Below, piece by piece: positions 61,801 to 64,000 of a DNA stretch of 64,000 nucleotides; the first letter of the stretch is position 1; every line of letters starts with the position of its first letter. A program made the translations under genes and the position numbers. The DNA comes from UBA6265 sp964526965 (GTDB lineage Bacteria; Chloroflexota; Chloroflexia; Thermomicrobiales; UBA6265), in NCBI GenBank assembly GCA_964526965.1, contig CAZGML010000002.1, positions 1 through 64,000 on the forward strand, written 5' to 3'. Under the pieces are notes generated by a model. It saw only the letters and a list, made by a program, of their open reading frames with translations, was not told where the DNA came from and did no database searches.

Positions 61801-63579
61801 TTGTCGTCTCTTGCCCATGATCAGCAGTCACACAGCGCCCGGTCGCTTGTGAAGCAGTTTGCCCAGTATTACAAGCCACACAAGAAGCTCTTCACGCTTG
61901 ATTTCGGTAGCGCAGTAATTAGCGGTGTACTGGAACTTGCGTTCCCTCTTGCCGTCCAGTTGTTCATTGATGAACTCCTGCCAACCGGTGACTGGGGACC
62001 GATTATCGGCGCCTCTATCGCATTGGCGATGATCTACCTCGTGAACACGGGCCTGTTGGTGGTGGTGAACTACTGGGGTCATATGCTCGGGATCAATATC
62101 GAAACCGAGCTCCGCCGCCGCGCCTTCAACCACCTGCAGCGGCTGAGCTTCCGCTTCTTCGACAACACCAAGACCGGGCACCTGATCGGACGGGTGACAC
62201 GAGACCTCGAAGATATCGGTGAGGTCGCACACCACGGACCAGAAGATCTCTTCATCGCCGTGATGACGCTGGTTGCCGCCTTTATCATCATGTTCTCAAT
62301 CCACCCACCGCTGGCGCTTATCACAGCTATCGTCGTGCCAGTGACGATGTTCTTCACCACGCGGTATGGAACGCGTATGACACGCACCTGGCGTGACCTG
62401 TTCAGCAGGATCGGCGAGTTTAACTCGCGCATTGAGAACAATGTCAGTGGAATCCGCGTGGTACAGGCGTTTGCAAACGAAGATCACGAGCGCAAGATGT
62501 TCAGTACGGATAACGCCCGGTACCGCACCACCAAGCTCGAAGCCTACAAGCATATGGCCGCCAGCATGTCCATTAACTACATGGGCATGCGCTTCACACA
62601 GTTGACGGTGATGGTGGCGGGAACCTACTTCGTTATCGGCGACTCGATTACCTACGGTGAATTTGTCGCCTTCCTGTTGCTCGTCAATGTCTTCTTCCGC
62701 CCAATTGAGAAGCTGAATGCCGTGCTCGAGATTTATCCCAAGGGCATCGCCGGGTTCCGGCGCTACGTCGAACTGCTCGATACAAAGCCGGAGATTCAGG
62801 ATAAAGAGGGCGCTGTTGACGCCGGTGACCTCAAGGGCGATATCCGCTTCGAGAACGTGAGCTTCGGTTACACCGATGACAAAATGGTGTTGAAGAACAT
62901 CAACCTCGAAATCCACCCCGGTGATACGGTTGCGTTCGTTGGCCCAAGCGGTGCCGGAAAAACCACGATCTCCTCGCTGCTGCCGCGCTTCTACGATGTG
63001 AACAGTGGTCGCATTACGATTGACGGTACGGATATCCGCGACATGACGCTGGATAGCCTGCGTCGCGAAATCGGCATCGTGCAGCAGGATGTGTACCTGT
63101 TCAACGGCACCATCCGCGAAAACATCGCCTACGGCGACTTGCGCGCCAGCGACGAGAAGATCAACGATGCTGCTCGCAAGGCCAAGCTGGACAACGTGAT
63201 TGCAGATTTGCCCGAAGGGCTGGATACGGTCATCGGCGAGCGCGGTGTCAAGTTGAGCGGCGGTCAGAAGCAGCGACTCAGCATTGCGCGGATGTTCCTG
63301 AAGAACCCGCCGATTCTGATCCTGGACGAGGCGACCTCGGCGCTCGATACCGCTACCGAGCAGGCGATACAGAAATCGCTAAATGAGCTCGCCGTTGGTC
63401 GCACAACGCTGGTGATTGCACACCGGCTTGCTACTATCCGTCACGCCGATCGCATTGTGGTTGTGACTGAGGATGGCATTCAGGAGCAAGGCACACACCA
63501 GGAACTGCTGGTGCACGACGGCGTGTACCGCGAACTCCACGACGCCCAGTATCGCGAGGAAATGCCGACGGCTGATTAA
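61801..63579 (+). CDS. ABC exporter (permease-ATPase fusion)
   Basis: A 592-residue half transporter. Six helices lie in the first 320 residues (ELAFPLAVQLFIDELL, LLVVVNYWGHMLG). The ATPase has Walker A GPSGAGKTT, Q-loop IVQQDVYLF, signature LSGGQKQR, Walker B ILILDEATSALD and H-loop IAHRLATIRHAD. This is the lipid/drug exporter layout (MsbA/Sav1866-like), which works as a dimer. The TTG start at 61801 follows CGGAGAG at seven bases. The frame stays open upstream through the divergent gene but has no site there. Confidence 0.9.
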   Translation: MSSLAHDQQSHSARSLVKQFAQYYKPHKKLFTLDFGSAVISGVLELAFPLAVQLFIDELLPTGDWGPIIGASIALAMIYLVNTGLLVVVNYWGHMLGINIETELRRRAFNHLQRLSFRFFDNTKTGHLIGRVTRDLEDIGEVAHHGPEDLFIAVMTLVAAFIIMFSIHPPLALITAIVVPVTMFFTTRYGTRMTRTWRDLFSRIGEFNSRIENNVSGIRVVQAFANEDHERKMFSTDNARYRTTKLEAYKHMAASMSINYMGMRFTQLTVMVAGTYFVIGDSITYGEFVAFLLLVNVFFRPIEKLNAVLEIYPKGIAGFRRYVELLDTKPEIQDKEGAVDAGDLKGDIRFENVSFGYTDDKMVLKNINLEIHPGDTVAFVGPSGAGKTTISSLLPRFYDVNSGRITIDGTDIRDMTLDSLRREIGIVQQDVYLFNGTIRENIAYGDLRASDEKINDAARKAKLDNVIADLPEGLDTVIGERGVKLSGGQKQRLSIARMFLKNPPILILDEATSALDTATEQAIQKSLNELAVGRTTLVIAHRLATIRHADRIVVVTEDGIQEQGTHQELLVHDGVYRELHDAQYREEMPTAD

Positions 63580-63588
63580 TCGATTCAG

Positions 63589-64000
63589 TTATTGGTATTG
63601 CGGATCTGTCTCAACAGGGAAATTTACCGAGCGCGCGATAAAGCAGAGCCGGTGTGCCTCGTCGTGCAGCCAAGTTAGCAGACTTGGGTCCGCCTCGTTC
63701 GCGAGTGTAATGCGCGGACGGAGTGTAACGTTCGTGAACTCGCCGCTACCATCACGATGTTCCACCATCGTGCCAGTAGCAGCGTCCTCATACGCAGTCA
63801 CGACCACGCCATGCTTCGCGCACCTGCTCAGGAACCACAGCATGTGGCACTGGCTTAACGCTGCCACCAGCATCTCTTCCGGATTGTGGCGATTTGGGTC
63901 GCCTGAAAATGCTGGATCGGACGACGCCTCGATCACATGTTTTCCAGCGATCCGGACCTCGTGATCCTTGGAGTATCCGTTCGGTTTTGCTGTGCCAGAT
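63589..64000 (-). CDS. OsmC-family peroxidase (5' end outside window)
   Basis: The frame continues to the right edge, so the N-terminus is missing. The visible 136 residues have the OsmC pattern: IEASSDPAFSGDPNRHNPEEMLV, then AALSQCHMLWFLSR with the peroxidatic cysteine, then DEAHRLCFIARSVNFPVE with the resolving one. Such proteins reduce organic hydroperoxides. The gene ends nine bases from the convergent ABC exporter stop. No terminator is visible between them. Confidence 0.85.
   Translation of the reverse strand, partial: SGTAKPNGYSKDHEVRIAGKHVIEASSDPAFSGDPNRHNPEEMLVAALSQCHMLWFLSRCAKHGVVVTAYEDAATGTMVEHRDGSGEFTNVTLRPRITLANEADPSLLTWLHDEAHRLCFIARSVNFPVETDPQYQ

Noticed and set aside
1..64000. 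tRNA, rRNA, insertion sequences and attachment sites
   Set aside because: I looked for TPsiC-like segments, transposase motifs and terminal repeats, especially around the R-M cassette and the ParB-like gene, and found none I could support.

Overview
The window looks like chromosomal DNA of a Chloroflexota bacterium, most likely of the class Thermomicrobia. This is an inference from style and not from a marker-gene tree. Composition is roughly 58-60% GC. Exported proteins carry Tat signals followed by the short TPEATP/TPDATP linkers I associate with that group. F420-type luciferase-like oxidoreductases are present, and many genes start with GTG or TTG behind good Shine-Dalgarno sites. There are no rRNA or tRNA genes, no CRISPR array and no recognisable transposase.

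Layout. 1-3224: the end of a surface protein with a sortase-like tail, a YjlB-type cupin, a small membrane protein, an LCP-family protein and a CBS-HEPN protein. 3758-6746: an AT-richer cassette with Dcm-type methylase, EcoRII-type endonuclease and Vsr mismatch endonuclease on one strand. 6751-8700: metG behind a T-box leader with a Met specifier. 8749-20955: a catabolic-looking cluster built on two tandem copies of one operon (Tat flavoprotein, then an alpha/beta-fold protein lacking its nucleophile, then a MarR regulator). An orphan peptide-type binding protein and an F420-type oxidoreductase lie between the copies, and a divergent two-subunit GMC dehydrogenase lies beyond them. 21026-26651: an ABC-2 exporter pair, a HepT-MntA toxin-antitoxin pair, a luciferase-like operon and an orphan ParB-like protein. 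26871-43101: mostly housekeeping and small conserved genes (ClC channel, RsmC, M29 aminopeptidase, PLP lyase, HD hydrolase, RidA, HemW, FolC). 43124-48955: a YihY membrane protein, an ECF sigma factor with a large stalked anti-sigma sensor, and a macro-domain plus hydrolase pair. 49097-56917: two tandem GT-C glycosyltransferase-like genes, then a YhaN/Rad50-like membrane ATPase partnered with an SbcD/YhaO-like protein that has lost its metal-binding motifs. 56999-64000: membrane proteins, transporters and a partial OsmC protein.

Most notable: the duplicated flavoprotein, dead-hydrolase and MarR module with a conserved promoter and hairpin; the Rad50-like ATPase with an apparently dead nuclease partner; the metG T-box that looks translational; and the compact EcoRII-type M-R-V operon.
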